Positions 36,040 to 48,300 of a stretch of 64,000 nt of DNA are shown one piece after another (the stretch's first letter is position 1; every line of letters begins with the position of its first letter). Under the pieces are notes generated by a model. It had not been told where the DNA came from. It ran no database searches and was given only the letters and a program-made list of their open reading frames with translations. The DNA lies in the NCBI GenBank assembly GCA_024811115.1, contig JAKOGH010001220.1, positions 53,139-117,138 of the forward strand, read 5' to 3'. This DNA is from Terana coerulea. Lineage: Eukaryota; Basidiomycota; Agaricomycetes; Polyporales; Phanerochaetaceae. Position numbers and translations under genes: made by a program.

Positions 36040-36675
36040 CCCTGGCCCTCATGTCGTGCACCAGCCCCTTCTGACGGGGGCGCACTTGTCAGCGTCGGTC
36101 TGCACGCGTCGTGCTTCGCCACGTCCTGCGCGCCAGCGCCGGCGCGGTGCGCGTGCTGCGCTCGTTGGCGTCGTGCTGGGGTAGCTTGCTACCCTGGTCC
36201 CTCGCGTCGTGCGTCGGCCCTTTGTAACGGCGGCACGCTCGCCTGCGTCGGCCTGCGCGCGTCGTGCTTCGCCACGTCCTGCGCGCCGGCGTTGGCGTGG
36301 TGCGCATCCGTCGGCACCGTACGTGCGTGCGCCGCTGTCCCGCCCTGCGTATCTTGCGCGTCGTGCTGTACGCGCCGGTTTCTTGTGCGTCGGCGTCGCG
36401 CTCACCTGCGTCGGTCTGCGCGCGTCGTGCTTCGCCACGTCCCGCGCGCCGGTGTTGGTGTTATGCGCGTGCTGCGTTCTCGGCGTCGCGCCTGTGTAGC
36501 TTGTTGCGCTGGTCCCTCGCGTCGTACGTCGGCCCTTTGTAACGGCGGCGCGCTCGCCTACGTCGGCCTGCGTGTGCTGTGCTTCACCACGTCCCGCGCG
36601 CCGGCGTCGGCGTTGTGCGCCGCCGTTCGTGTCGTACGCGTCGTGTCGTGCGCGCCGGCTTCTTGTGCGTCGGTG
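36040..36675. repeat. GC-rich dimeric tandem repeat (about 318 bases, two copies)
   Basis: The core GTGCTTCGCCACGTCC recurs near 36110, 36261, 36428 and (diverged) 36579, spaced about 151, 167 and 151 bases. The higher unit is therefore about 318 bases, present twice, each made of two related halves. The sharp GC-rich island sits in AT-rich surroundings. The open frame across it (Cys/Ala/Arg repeats) is a by-product of the composition, not a supported gene. Confidence 0.7.
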
Positions 36676-37093
36676 TCGCGGCCGCCGGCGTTGAGCTTGT
36701 TGCGTCGTGCTTGACTACGCGGGCGTTCGCGCGCGGTGTTCGTTGCTGGTGGGGGATGCGTGGTGCCTATTCATGAAAGCACCGTCCATAAGCCGTGCAT
36801 GCACGGCCATGGACGGCTCTGGGTAGCAGCGGTGGATGCGGCGAGAGGGCCACGTACCTCGTTTGCAGGGGAGCCCCTCCCCTTCAACAGTCTTGCTCGA
36901 TAATTCACGCGTCCCCCACTCTTGTGTGGTGTCGCTTGGGTCCTGGTGTCGCGGTAGGTGGTCGCGACGCAGCTAACGCGTCGGTTAGGAATGAGGGACC
37001 GAGGGAATGAAAGATGACGCCAACCAAACGCGAAGGGTTAAGGCGCTTCAATATACCCAGTAAGTTATGACCATTCTGTACGATAATACACTC

Positions 37094-37170
37094 AAGCCGC
37101 TATGGCGCAGTTGTTAATCTACTGGGCGCGTTTACCTAGGTGATCCTGGGTTCAAGTCCTTCCGGGTGCA
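37094..37170 (+). other. tRNA-like sequence, probable SINE head or tRNA relic
   Basis: GCCGCTATGGCGCAGTTGTT resembles a tRNA 5' half with a polymerase III A box, and GGGTTCAAGTCC (37148-37159) matches the B box and T-loop. A T6 run at 37192-37197 could end transcription. The acceptor-stem halves do not pair and the anticodon arm is irregular, so it is not a working tRNA. Confidence 0.5.
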
Positions 37171-37199
37171 TTGTGGTTATTTCTGATCATCTTTTTTGA

Positions 37200-38000
37200 G
37201 CCTCGGCCCATTAACAAAAGCATACAGTGTGAATTGCTTTGGTCGTCTGTGAAGCAGTCACTCTTTTAGAGCTATTGTGATATTTAAAATTGATTGCAAC
37301 TTGTTGTTCAACTGTGGCAAATGGCAATTATATAAGAATATAGACATTCTAGGCAAAAGCAGCTCTTTTTAGCAATTGTACAGAGCTTATATATTAGGTT
37401 ATAAAGGTAATATTAAAGAGCTTCAGACTTGTCATTAACAATATCCTTAAAGGTTTGTGCACTTTGAAAACCAGTCTAATAAGGAATCCATTATGCATTT
37501 ATGTGCCAACTAGGCTGAAATAGAGAATAGTAGCTACATTAACTCTAAAAGTGTAATAGTATAAGTATATAGATTAGCTGATTGGCAGAAAAAGGAGGAC
37601 ATAGAACTAAATTAGCTTTAAGCAATACAATAATAAGAGTCTAAGTAATAAATAAAAGCAATAGCAAAATAAGTGTCATAAGCTCCAGATAATGTCATAA
37701 ATATGATACAAATAACAAGCAAATAAGTAAAAAGCTAATAATAAGCTACTGATAAAATATGCAATAGTGAGAAATTAGATAAAAAGAAATATAGTAAATG
37801 AGCTAATGAAAGAATGCAATAAGGCATTGGTAAGGGATAAAAAGTCAATTAGGTAGTAAAAAGCCATTAATAATCAGCAGATTAGAATGTTAAAAAGGCA
37901 ATGGGCTGTTTAGCAAGCTAATAGATGTAGATTAGCTAAATAAACTATATTTTAAGAATACATTTTCACAAAAAGCGAAAAAGAGCATAATAAACAATTT
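37200..38000. other. Very AT-rich tract
   Basis: Runs of AATAAGTAAAAAGCTAATAA-like sequence with many TAGC and AATAAG words and no open frames. It sits inside the inserted element, next to the copia integrase breakpoint. No function can be assigned. Confidence 0.5.
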
Positions 38001-38057
38001 AGTGTTAAATAAGAAGCATAAAGCACAGATTAGAAAGAGGGGTTTTTCCAGATGCCG

Positions 38058-38947
38058 AAGAAAGTTCTTTGTCGCTTGGATGGCGACAGATTTTAGCCTT
38101 AGGCAAATAATCCGTGCATGCGACGTATAATCATCGACAAAGGTGATGATATACTTGTACTGGTGGTATAAATCAACTGGGAATTCCTTCAAGTCACTGT
38201 GAATGAGCTCAAAGGATCACAATGCTCGTCGAGGCATTGGTGGGAAAAGCAATTGTGCATCTTTCCTTGTGCACAGCCAAAGCAGGGTGAATCCGACTTA
38301 TTATAGTCGAAATCAGGACATTCCATTGTTGCTGACGGAAGATGACGTAGGATCCGCTCAGAGGGATGTCCAAAACGTTTATGCATTATTTCGTGCGAGA
38401 CTAGCGCAAGGCTGTCTCGGTCAGTATCTAAATAGTACACCGTTGCATTTGGGTAAAACAGCACGAATTGCAATAATTCCTGGCGGTTATTACCGTCTAG
38501 AATTTTCAGAGTAGTTGCGTCACCCTTGATTAACCAGTTCTGTTGTAGCAGCTGACCAAGCAAGATAAGATTCATGTCCTTCTGTGAAGGTATGAGTCGA
38601 ACATTTTTCAGTAAGACTTTAATTGTTTTGCTCGTCGCGCTAGGACGGTAGTTGATGACAGAGTCACCTTCCTCAGAGATAGTAACATGCCCATTAGCCG
38701 TTTGAACGACAATTGGGTCAATGTTGCGCAAATTGTGCAGTAGACTTCTCTGACCGGTAAAGTGAAATGATGCTCCAGAGTCAAGCAGCCAATCACTTGA
38801 TTTTGCAAGGTTTTTACCTTTGCAACTCTGACATGCATTAAATAACTTGTTGTGCACACATCGGTCTGGTTGTTGAAGGAATCTAGTTCCATTCAATATA
38901 GTAGCATACATGTGGTATCTACTATTTAATACAGCCTGCTGAGACAC
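38058..38947 (-). pseudogene. Ty1/copia protease, GAG-pre-integrase and integrase N-terminal part
   Basis: One long frame (38189-38947) contains the retroviral-type aspartate protease site SDWLLDSGASFHFTG and the GAG-pre-integrase zinc-binding start LVSHEIMHKRFGHPSE, ending near CFGCAQGKMHNC. A second frame (down to 38058) continues with DLYHQYKYIITFVDDYTSHA, the start of the integrase core. The frame change near 38190 and the insertion at 38057 inactivate the polyprotein. Confidence 0.85.
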
Positions 38948-40919
38948 TGTGCAATTAGCTGCAAGGTATTAGTCAGTGTTGTGCACAAGTGCAGAGTTAG
39001 AGAGGACATACTCGAAGTACACGTCGATGATGTCCTGGTGGATCTCACAATCGTCCATCAGGCACCTGGTGAACTGGTTGTCGACGTCGACGTCACTGTT
39101 TTCGTTTCTGAGGGACACGGTGTCCTCGATGTCAGTGTGGTTGCGGGCGTCAAAGCCGTCCTCCCGTCGAGTGACATTTGCATATCGATCTCGTTGGACC
39201 AGACAATTGGCGAGGGTTCGTGTGAGCTGCACTTGGCAGGGCGAGATGAGCTGCCTTCGACGAACTCCCGGCTCAGCAAACTTTTGTTTGAGAGCAACGT
39301 TGTTCAAGTTGATGCAAGCGTCAAGCACACGCTCGGCGTAGTCGAGGTCGGCCTGCTTGGTGCGACGGGCCTTTCCACGGCCTCATCTTTAGCAGCGGTG
39401 GCAGCGAACTCGCTCTCCTAGGCGGTAGCCAGCTTAACAAGCTGGTGTCGCTTCCACTGGTGTGTCCGCGACACTTCTGGTCGAGGTCGAGCCCTTGTTT
39501 AAGGCAGTGTTCTTGTCCGCTAATCTACTGCTTGCGGGCAAGCTTGCGAAGCTCTGTGGCCTCGCAGAGCTCGGGCCTTATGCAAAGTCTGGGGCTTGTC
39601 GTCCTCGTCAAGGATTGCTAACAATTTGGTTAGCATGGGGAGATCGTCGAGTGAATTCCTGCTGGAATTCTAACTCACGAACGGTGTTCCACAGGTTGCA
39701 GTGCTCGGTGTCCCACATAGCGTCTGCATAATGAGCATTGTGCTCATTGGCGTCAATGACCTCCTCGAGGGTCCAGGATGTGCTCTTGGGACCTAACAAC
39801 TCTGAGCTTCTCAGCAAGGGCGAGTGCCTTGCCGGAAGCGTGGAAACTGGTTGCCGTTAGCGAGCCAGAGCTCGCACTCTCCCTCAATGTGAGACTGAAT
39901 TTCTTCGGCCTGAGACTTGCGGGGAGCAGCATGTCAGGGTAAAGTTTTTCACCACCGGGATGACCAGGGGCGGCAATGTAGGAGTGACCGTGGTCACCAT
40001 CCTGGGCCTTGCCCTTGTCCTTGCCTGCGCATTTACTGCGCTGGGTCTTCTTGCCGTTGCCGTTGCCGGCACCGTCCTGCTGCTGCTGCTGCTGCCCATT
40101 AGGGCACTGCTGCTGCTTGAACTGAGGGTCCTTCCCCTTGTTCTTAATGGCGGTGATGCGTTTAGCAGACTTGATCTGCTTGCGCTGTCCACCGGAAAGC
40201 TTCCGCTGCTCCCAAGCAGCAATGAGCTGCTGCCCATAAACCCAGGTTCAGGGGCCCCAGGAGGAACAGGAGACAGTGACGTGTCGACCATTTTCTGGTT
40301 TAGTGTGGTAATGGTGGCGATATGCTTACCGTACCCTGGTGTCTTCGATATGAGTAACATTAGGTGCATGTAGTTGTCCACGGTAGCATGGACCGCATGT
40401 AGGCAGTTGACGTGGGCCTGGATTTTGGCAATCGCAGGTGCTGGGAACTGATCCTCGGGGATGTAGTCTCCAAGAGGCCCCTCGAAATCGACATAGGCCA
40501 TACTCAGATTGTTCTGGGTGTAAGCCGTCTGCAGGGTCTCATACAAGGCCTTGGCTGTCTTCTTGTTCTTTACCAACTGACCAATCTGGTAAGTCGGGCG
40601 AAGCGGATGAAGCCCATAGCCCGGAGGTCGTCGTTGATCCAGTCGTCGAGCTTGTCGACGGCCCTGGAATGTTCGTGCTCGTTACCAGGCACCTTGCCTG
40701 AGGCAGGAGAGCAGGGAGTGAGGGGTTAATACCATCATCAACTGCTTCACGAGCTGGAACTGCCGGGACGGTGCGGACCAAAGTTGGTACCATCAGCTGC
40801 ATCGTCGTTAGTTGACAAGCGATTCCTTGAGTGCCCAGGAATGACCTCAAGGTGTTGTTCCAGTGCTCCCAGTTGGTTCCGTCGAGGATGGGAACAAGCT
40901 TCTTGAGTAAAGAAGACAT
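38948..40919 (-). pseudogene. Ty1/copia gag region, degraded
   Basis: Starts MSSLLKKLVPILDGTNWEHW, like the N-terminus of copia gag (UBN2-type: a substrate or ligand-binding motif preceding a Trp), and continues NKKTAKALYETLQTAYTQNN and HATVDNYMHLMLLISKTPGY, then a Gln-rich basic stretch where a zinc knuckle would be expected. Several frame changes and stops split it. The gag start is about 320 bases downstream of the LTR at 41240-41399. Confidence 0.65.
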
Positions 40920-41239
40920 TGTTGAGTTCTGTAGGAGATAGAACAGTCAGTACAATGTACTGACATGGCTTTTTAGCCAAGGAGGGGCCCTAAAGGGCAC
41001 CCTTGTGCCTGTTCAGCTTGCCTGGCGCAGACAGTGCACTGGAGAGCACAACCATCATGCACAATGGCAATGAACAGGTATAGGTGAGTTTACCAAATGA
41101 GCTGGTTGCTGCTGCCAGTGACAGCACAAGCAACCGTGTCATCAGGGGTCATAACCTGTAGAAGTGCAGCGCATACAGCAGCATACACTCCTACCGAGGC
41201 CTAGAGGAAGCTAGGATGGTTACTCACCTATAGGTTGGT

Positions 41240-41399
41240 TGTTACACACGTAAGTGGGTTGAGAGTTGTAAGAGTCTTATTATGTATGGTGCAGAGAGCT
41301 GCCTTATATACAATACTGAGTGGCTGTACTACAAACAGACACAAATAGATACCAGGACAATAGACAATAGGGATTGTCATGGTGGAACCTGGTAGAACA
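41240..41399 (-). repeat. Copia 5' LTR (160 bases)
   Basis: On the minus strand it begins TGTTCTACCAGG and ends GTGTGTAACA, the short inverted TGTT/AACA ends of fungal copia LTRs, and contains TATATAAGG upstream of CTCTCAACCCACTTAC. It lies directly upstream of the gag relic in the same orientation. I found no second matching copy in the window, so the 3' LTR is lost or too diverged. Confidence 0.6.
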
Positions 41400-41934
41400 A
41401 TAGAGAAGATGTGAGCAGAGTGCTTACGGCGTCTATCTGACTCAACACTTCTCTAGTACACCGCTGCCGTCTTTGAGTCCCATATTCCTGTGCGTGAAAT
41501 TTTTGTCGACCAGACGAGTGCCCGACTACCAGTATCGTCATAGCTTGTACCATAAATTTGGTTGATATTCCATCCCACTGGCGATAATGCCGCAAACCGA
41601 GTTATCTAATCTACGAATCGTAATGTGTATAACCAAGTTGTGCTTCAATTCGACCAACAGGGCGGTTGTGGATGATGGCGGACGCACAAAAACGTTGTAA
41701 ACATCGTCACATCACCACCAGAGTATCTTTGGGGACTTCTGCCGCTGGCGCACGTCGAATTTTGACGGCCCAGTTTGCGACCTGCACCACCAAGATTGAC
41801 ATGATAAGCGTGCGCACTGAAAGCTCAGCGAGCCCTATGTTTGGAGAAGGTACATAGGCGCATGCATCAGCAAAGTTGCATTGGCGCTGAACGGTACTGA
41901 CAGGTACTGATGAAGCCATCTCAGCGCGCTTCAG

Positions 41935-42210
41935 TCCCTTCAGTGCCGTCAGCGCCCGCCAGTCTCAGTAGTCGTTTTGAGCGCTCTCAGACGTTTTTGA
42001 CCCCTCTTGCATCCGACTCTTGCAGCAAAGCTTCGGTGAGCAAACCATCATCATTCACGTCCAACATAGTTTATGAAACATGAGGAACTAAGAAAATACA
42101 AAATCTAGTAAAAGTCCGGCTTCAGCAGGGCTCGAACTTCGGTTCCAAACCGTTCGTCAGTGCTCTCAGTGCTCGTCAGCGCTCATCAGTCGTCAGCGCT
42201 TGTACGTTTT
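41935..42210. repeat. Short degenerate CAGTGCTC/CAGCGCT repeats
   Basis: Two clusters (about 41935-41990 and 42155-42205) of words such as TCAGTGCTC, GTCAGCGCTC and GTCAGCGCTTG flank a mixed stretch. Copies are imperfect and spaced 7-12 bases apart. This may be the edge of a transposon or a diverged minisatellite in front of the DBP4 gene. Confidence 0.45.
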
Positions 42211-42518
42211 GCTGATGTGACAGGTTGCCCGCTCGAGACAGGGCTGCTCCTAGTACTAATATATGGTAGCACTGTTGGGATATAGTCATGAACCTGTTCT
42301 AAGCTTCTTACCAGACGCAAGAATCCTTGAAAAACGTACTTGAATCAACCGTCAAGTTCGCTCATGGCGACTTTGTGGCGTTCGTCGATCGGGCTTGCTC
42401 CTTTAGATCTCACGTGGCATCAGCGCTAACACGGAATCCGCTCAGCTCTGACTTTTGCTTCTTCGATTGTACCACCACTCAAACCCTCCCTCACTCTACG
42501 CCCCAACTCAACCGCATC

Positions 42519-45171
42519 ATGGCACAGGCCGGACCATCTAGGGTCCCAAAAACAAGAAACAGCACCCCCAAAATGGTATTCGGTCTTCGAAAGTCAAGAA
42601 ATTTGCCGCAATGAAATCGGTTGAAGCCCTGGAAGCCGCTGCGATGCAGTATGTGAGTTGCTTGCGCAGCTCAGAGATTTGTAGTGCTCATTCATTGACC
42701 CAGTATGTCATACTTTACAGGAACCTCCCTCAGACTTGAAAGCGTTCGCTGACTTACCCATCTCTGACTTGACCAAGCGCGGTCTCAAGAAGGTGTCCTT
42801 CGTCGACATGACCGACATTCAAGCGAAAAGTCTACCGGTCTCTCTCAAGGGGAAAGATGTGCTCGGAGCAGCTCGCACTGGGAGCGGGAAGACCCTTGCG
42901 TTTCTCATACCTGTGCTGGAGATCCTGTATAGGCGGAAGTGGGGCCCACAAGACGGCCTTGGTGCACTGATCATATCACCAACCCGAGAGCTGGTGAGTA
43001 AAACATCCTCGGTATCCTATCTACTTTACCAACCCTGCTTCTGCAGGCCGTACAAATATTTGAAGTTCTTCGTTCATTCGGTGGCTACCATTCGTTCTCA
43101 GCTGGCCTGGTCATCGGAGGTAGGAATGTGAAGGACGAGCGGGAACGGTTGTCGAAGATGAACATCCTTGTTGCGACTCCGGGTAGACTTCTGCAGCATA
43201 TGGACCAAACCATTGGGTTTGAATCCGATAACCTGCAAGTACTCGGTCTGTCATAATTACCTTTTCACGCAAGCATTGTACTTAAGTTCGTTCTCCGAAC
43301 AGTGTTGGATGAAGCCGATCGCATACTCGACATGGGGTTCCATCGTACACTCACTGCTCTGTTGTCACATCTGCCCAAATCCCGCCAGACACTGCTATTC
43401 TCTGCCACGCAAACAAAGTCGGTCGCCGACCTTGCTCGCCTCTCGCTCAAGGACCCCGTTTACGTCTCTACTCAAGAAACCGAAACGAGTGGTGCCATGC
43501 CCGCCAGTCTCGAGCAACATTACGTCATCACCGAGCTCGATAAGAAGCTCGACGTGCTCTTCAGCTTCATCAAGACACACTTGCAAAACAAGACCCTCGT
43601 TTTCCTGTCTAGCTGCAAGCAGGTCCGGTTTGTCTTTGAGACCTTCTGCAAGATGCACCCGGGTATACCGCTTCTACATCTCCATGGGAAGCAGAAGCAG
43701 ATGACACGGCTTGCGACTTTCCAGAGATTCACGTCGATGAAGCACGCCGTACTCCTCGCTACGGATATTGCTGCCCGTGGGCTGGATTTCCCTTCCGTCG
43801 ACTGGGTCTTGCAGCTCGACGCACCGGAGGATGCGGACACCTACATTCATCGTGTGGGACGAACGGCGCGGTACGAAAGCGCAGGCAAAGGCTTACTGTT
43901 CTTGCTCCCCAGTGAGGAAGAAGGTATGAAAGCGACGCTGGAGAAGAAGGGGATCGCGATTGGAAAAATCAAGATCAAAGCAAGCAAGACGCACAGCGTC
44001 GAGAACCAGTTGCAGAAGCTGTGCTTCCAGGATCCAGAGATCAAGTACCTTGGCCAACGGGCAAGTGCCAATACACTTCAGTCTTCCTCTTGCTGAACCG
44101 TATTTTTCGCAGGCTTTTGTCTCGTACCTCCGTTCCATCCACGTCCAGAAGAACAAGTCTATCTTCAAGCTGGAAGAACTGCCCGTTGAGCGCTTTGCGG
44201 AATCATTGGGGCTTCCCGGTGCTCCCAAAATCAAATTCCTGAACAAAGAGATAGCGAAGGTCAAGAAAAATGCATCCCACGTTGCCGCAAACGCTGCCAT
44301 TGCTGCCCAGCCCAGTGGAGATAGCCAATCGGATGAGTCTGACGAGAGTGGCAGTGACGATGAAGATGAGGATGACCTCTCCGAGCACGACTCCAGTGAA
44401 GAGGAAGTGACACTTCCGTTGGAGACTGAAGAAAAGCCGGAAAAGGTGAGTACCTCACCTCTCAACGCTGTCCCTTAATTCAAACATACGTCGTAGGCAA
44501 ACAAGGTCCGGACGAAATATGACCGCATGTTTGAGCGCAAAAACCAGAACATCCTCTCCGAGCACTTCAACAAGCTCGTCGACCACGCTGGCGACCGCCG
44601 AGCGGACGACGATTCGGACGACGATTTCATCACGCTCAAGCGCGCCGACCACGAGCTCAACGATGCGGAGCTGCTCGAGCACGACTTCAAGTCGAAGCGT
44701 AAGCAGAAGATGGCGCTGTCGAAGAAGGCGCTTGCCAAGGACGGGCCGAAGAACAGCAAGCTCGTGTTTGACGAGGAGGGCAGGCCGCACGAGCTGTACG
44801 AACTGAAGACTGCGGAGGAGGTCTTCCAGGGACAGAACGACGTGAAGGAGGCTGGGAAGCGGTTTGCCGAGGAAGAGCGCGGGAGGCTCAGGGAGGCCGA
44901 TGTGCTGGACAGGGAGGTGGCGAAGGAGAAGAAGCAAGAGAAGAAGCGCAAACGCAAGGAGCGCGAGCGCGACGAAGGAGACGAGGGTGCAGTCGGTCCT
45001 GAGCTTGCCGAGGCAGAGGACGATGGATATATCAGCCCTGAATTCGACTTGCCACCAAGTTCGGATGAGGAAGACGACGCGCCGCCGCCTCCCAAGCGTG
45101 CGAAGGCGCGGAAATCGGGCTTAGCAGAACAGGAGGAGCTTGCGTTGCAGATGTTACGCGGCCGTCGATAG
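42519..45171 (+). CDS. DBP4: DEAD-box RNA helicase, DBP4/HCA4 (DDX10) type
   Basis: Nucleolar ATP-dependent RNA helicase needed for 18S rRNA processing and release of U14 snoRNA. Exons 42519-42652, 42721-42993, 43047-43245, 43303-44060, 44113-44445 and 44497-45171; with one restored base they make 791 codons with stop. Motifs in order are FADLPISDL with the Q motif, AARTGSGKT (I), PTREL (Ia), TPGR (Ib), DEAD (II), SAT (III), [11 protein letters not shown] (V) and HRVGRTAR (VI), followed by the DBP4-type C-terminal region ([12 protein letters not shown], acidic runs, [20 protein letters not shown]) and a basic tail ending [10 protein letters not shown]. One G appears missing at about 42541 (AGGGTC where AGGGGTC is needed), so ATG 42519 is out of frame in this assembly; ATG 42611 is in frame. 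The fourth intron (44061-44112) starts GCAAGT, a GC-AG intron. Converges with TOF1, 140 bases apart. Confidence 0.95.
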
Positions 45172-45311
45172 TTGTACCGTCCCAGTGATACTTCACATAC
45201 TTTCTCTTCTATCATATCAATATCAGCGGTGTGACACAACGCAAAACGAAAACATATGATATGTCATAGCGTAAAGTACAATACAGCAAGGTAAGACTGT
45301 CACGGACGATC

Positions 45312-48300
45312 CTATTCCTCATCGTCAGAAATGTCGAGAACCAGTGGCTTTTTCTTGATCCTACGAGGCATGACCGCCACCTCGTCATCGTCGTCCGATA
45401 TGTCTATCGCTGGCGAAGACTTCGACGACCGCGCGGGCGAACTGGACTTCGGTGGCTCAGATGGCTGCACTTCCACGGGGTCGTCTGAATCGTCTGCGTC
45501 GGACACGGGCGCAGGTGTCTGCGCTTTCGCCTTCGCTCGCGGCCGCGGCCTTGGCTTGGGCTTGGGCTTTGTCTTGGGGGCCTGCTCGACCGAGTCTGCC
45601 GGGGACGTCCGCGTTGTTGAGGACTTTGCCTTCGGCGAGCCGAACGGGTTGAACATGGGCTCATCGTCCGAGTCCGCGTCCGAGTCCACGACGACCGGTG
45701 CCTGCACCTCCTCGGCCTCCTCTGCGTCTACGTCGCCGCCACTGCCCTCCTCGTCGCCGTTCTCGCCGTCCTCGCCCTTACCTGCCCGCTTGCGCTTGCG
45801 CGCGCCAGCCGCGTCCCCCTTCTTCTTCCGCTTCTTCGTGCCCGTCGCCTTCATGCCCGGGTTCTTCCCGTCCTTGATCGCCTGCAGCCGCATGCGCTCG
45901 CGCAGGTCCTTCTCCTTCGCGAAGAACGCGGTCCACTCGTCCTCGCCGACGTCGCTGTCCTCGACGAACTGCGCGCTCTTGTACTGCCGCTGCTCCTTCG
46001 TCTTCTTCTCGCGCCGCCGCCGCGCGGGCGCGCTCTCGTCGTCCGACGCGGGCGGCGTCGGCGACAGCAGCCGGCGTTTGCGCCGCTTGCGGGGCTTGCG
46101 CTGCAGGAGCGACGCGGCGGCCTTGCCGGCGAGGTCGATGGGGGTTTCGAGGAATTGGTTGATGAGGTTGAGGCCCCGTTGCAGCTCTTCGGGCACGACC
46201 GCGGCGGGGACGTACCACTCGAGCTCGTCTGCGTCTGTACGAGAAGTGAGTGACGTCGTAGGAAAGAGGCTGCATAGGAAAAGGACGCGCCAGTTTCGAG
46301 GATAGAGAAAGCTAGGAGCCGGAAGACGAGCTTGACGTGCGGGTCCTTGGTTGCTGCCTCTGCCTGCTTGTCACTCACGTAGGGTATCACTGCCGCGTCA
46401 CTCAGCCTCGCTATATACACATACGTTCTGGACAGTACGCACTATAATCCGTGAACTTCGCCATCGCCTCCTGCGACGGTCCACGTCTCACGGTCGGGAC
46501 ATCTTCGTCGTTCTCTTCTTCCAGAACCAGAGATCCGGAGCCGTCTGTGTCCTCGACGATCCTCTGCTTGATCCCTATAACCATTATCAAGATCTGCGTT
46601 GTCGTTAGCCATCCCCGCGTCCGCCTTTTCAAAAATCCTGCAAACAAACCTCCTTGATCCAGTCCACCAACGCCTCCTTATCCTCATCGACGAGGCATTT
46701 AATCGCAATCCCGAGCTGCTCACTCCAGGAGTACCCCTTCCTGACGCGCACCTCCGCGGGCCAACGGTTCTCGAGCATCGTGCCGTCATCCTCGCGCACT
46801 GGCCCACCCTTGGCGGGCGGCTCCCAGCTCGACAGCGCTTTCCACTTGCCGCGGTTCTTCGGGTAGAACGCCTGCATTTACCACATTTAGGCCGGCGACA
46901 GCAAGGAGTAGCAAGGAGAGAAGACTGACTTCGACGATGAGGAACGAGTCCTCCTGCACGGCTTTGAAGAACTGCCGGAGGAGGTACTGGATGAGCGCGA
47001 GCAGGTCTTTGTAGGGCTGCTCGCGTGGGAGGGTTTTCTCCTCGGCGAGGATGCTCTTAAAGAGTGTCAGCGTCGAGACCTGGTTGAATTGGTACCCAAT
47101 GAGCATCGGCTAATGATCAGTGGAGAATGCGTACCTTGAAGAATAGTCCCTCTGCCTTCGCCCTCACCGCTTGCCGATGCAGCAGGTTGACGACGCGCTT
47201 CACGTTCTCGGACGACTCGAACTCTTTGTAGCGCGAGAGGTAAAACAGCAGCGTCTGCGTTACGTCCGGATGCGCGAACCTCTGTTAAACGACCACCGAT
47301 TGAGCTTCCCTTCGACCAAGCCAAAGAAAAGAAAGCATACCTGCTCGAACGCATCGAACGTAAACGTCACCTCGCTCATCTCCTCTTCCTCCGCCTCCAT
47401 CTCCTCGCCACTCATGTCGGCCTCCGCCCCGTCGCCGTCCTTATTCTTCCGCCGCGCTCGCCGCTTCTTCTGCCGGACGAGCGCGCCGCCCTTGGACGCC
47501 CGCTCGAGCAGGCGCAGCAGCGCGTGCGCGAGCCCGACGGACGCGTGTAGGTACGCGAGCGCCTGCGTGCCCGGGCGGTACGCGCGCAGGCTGTCGAGCG
47601 CGATGTCAAGCACCTCGCCGTTGTACACGATCTGCGCCTGCAGCACCTCCGCGAGCCGCGCGACCTCGCCGTCCGCGGCGGGCCCCGACGACGCGGTGGA
47701 CATGACGTCGATGAGCGCGACGAGCTGCGCGAGGCACTCGACGCCGGTTTGCAGCTCTGTCCACAGTTTGGGCTGTGAGAGGTCAGCGCAGGTTCACCGT
47801 GAGCCATAGGGCGTGACCCGTACCTTCTCCTGTACGGCCTCGCGCATGCGGCGCAGGACCCACACAATCCACCCGCGTTCCGTCACTTCAGCGACGAGCC
47901 CGAAGCTCCAGCGGGTCGTATCCGCGGGACGGAGGCAGAGGAAGAACTCGAGGAACCACTTCGTGGTGAACAGCAGCCGGAGGTGGTCTTTCTCTGTGAT
48001 CTTCGGCCGCTCGGCCTTGATATCCTTCAGCAGCGACGCCAGCAGCGCTGCCCAGCATCGCCCGAGTCAGCTACTGACCAAGCGGCAAAAGGGAGCAAGG
48101 CGCACGATTAAGACACGACTCAAGGAACGTCTTCGCCAAGTTCTGTAATATCATCTTGGACTCCAACGAGAGGTTCTCGTCCCGCCCGAGCTCGTCCACC
48201 CGCTTCGCCTTCTGCCCCTTGGCGCGCTTGCCCGAGCTCATGTCGAGCATGCTGCCCGCGTCGCGGCGGATCGCCTGCTGGCGGTGTAGCACGAACGCCT

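Larger units (their letters stand above)
35577..38057. mobile_element. 2.5 kb element with terminal inverted repeats inserted in copia integrase
   Basis: The left end CGGCATCTGAAAAAACCCC is matched inverted at the right end (CGGCATCTGGAAAAACCCC, read on the minus strand and ending at 38057). The copia frame stops at KNFL on the right and resumes as IVQNQHKASVESW on the left, so the interval is an insertion. No transposase is seen. The content is patchy: an AT-rich left part, a GC-rich dimeric repeat (36040-36675), a tRNA-like sequence (37094-37170) and a very AT-rich tract (37200-38000). Flanking bases CTT and CTA could be a mutated three-base target duplication, but that is not firm. The superfamily is unknown. 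Confidence 0.62.

Noticed and set aside
35941..36714. Cys/Ala/Arg-rich open frame of about 257 codons
   Set aside because: Produced by the GC-rich dimeric repeat; all strands are fairly open there and no family matches.
42110..42165. tRNA T-loop-like GTTCGAGCCC on the minus strand
   Set aside because: The T-stem does not pair and no A box or acceptor stem is found at the right distance.
45331..46305. Plus-strand Ser/Arg-rich open frame of about 324 codons
   Set aside because: Antisense to the acidic/basic tail of TOF1, a common shadow of Asp/Glu/Lys-rich coding sequence.
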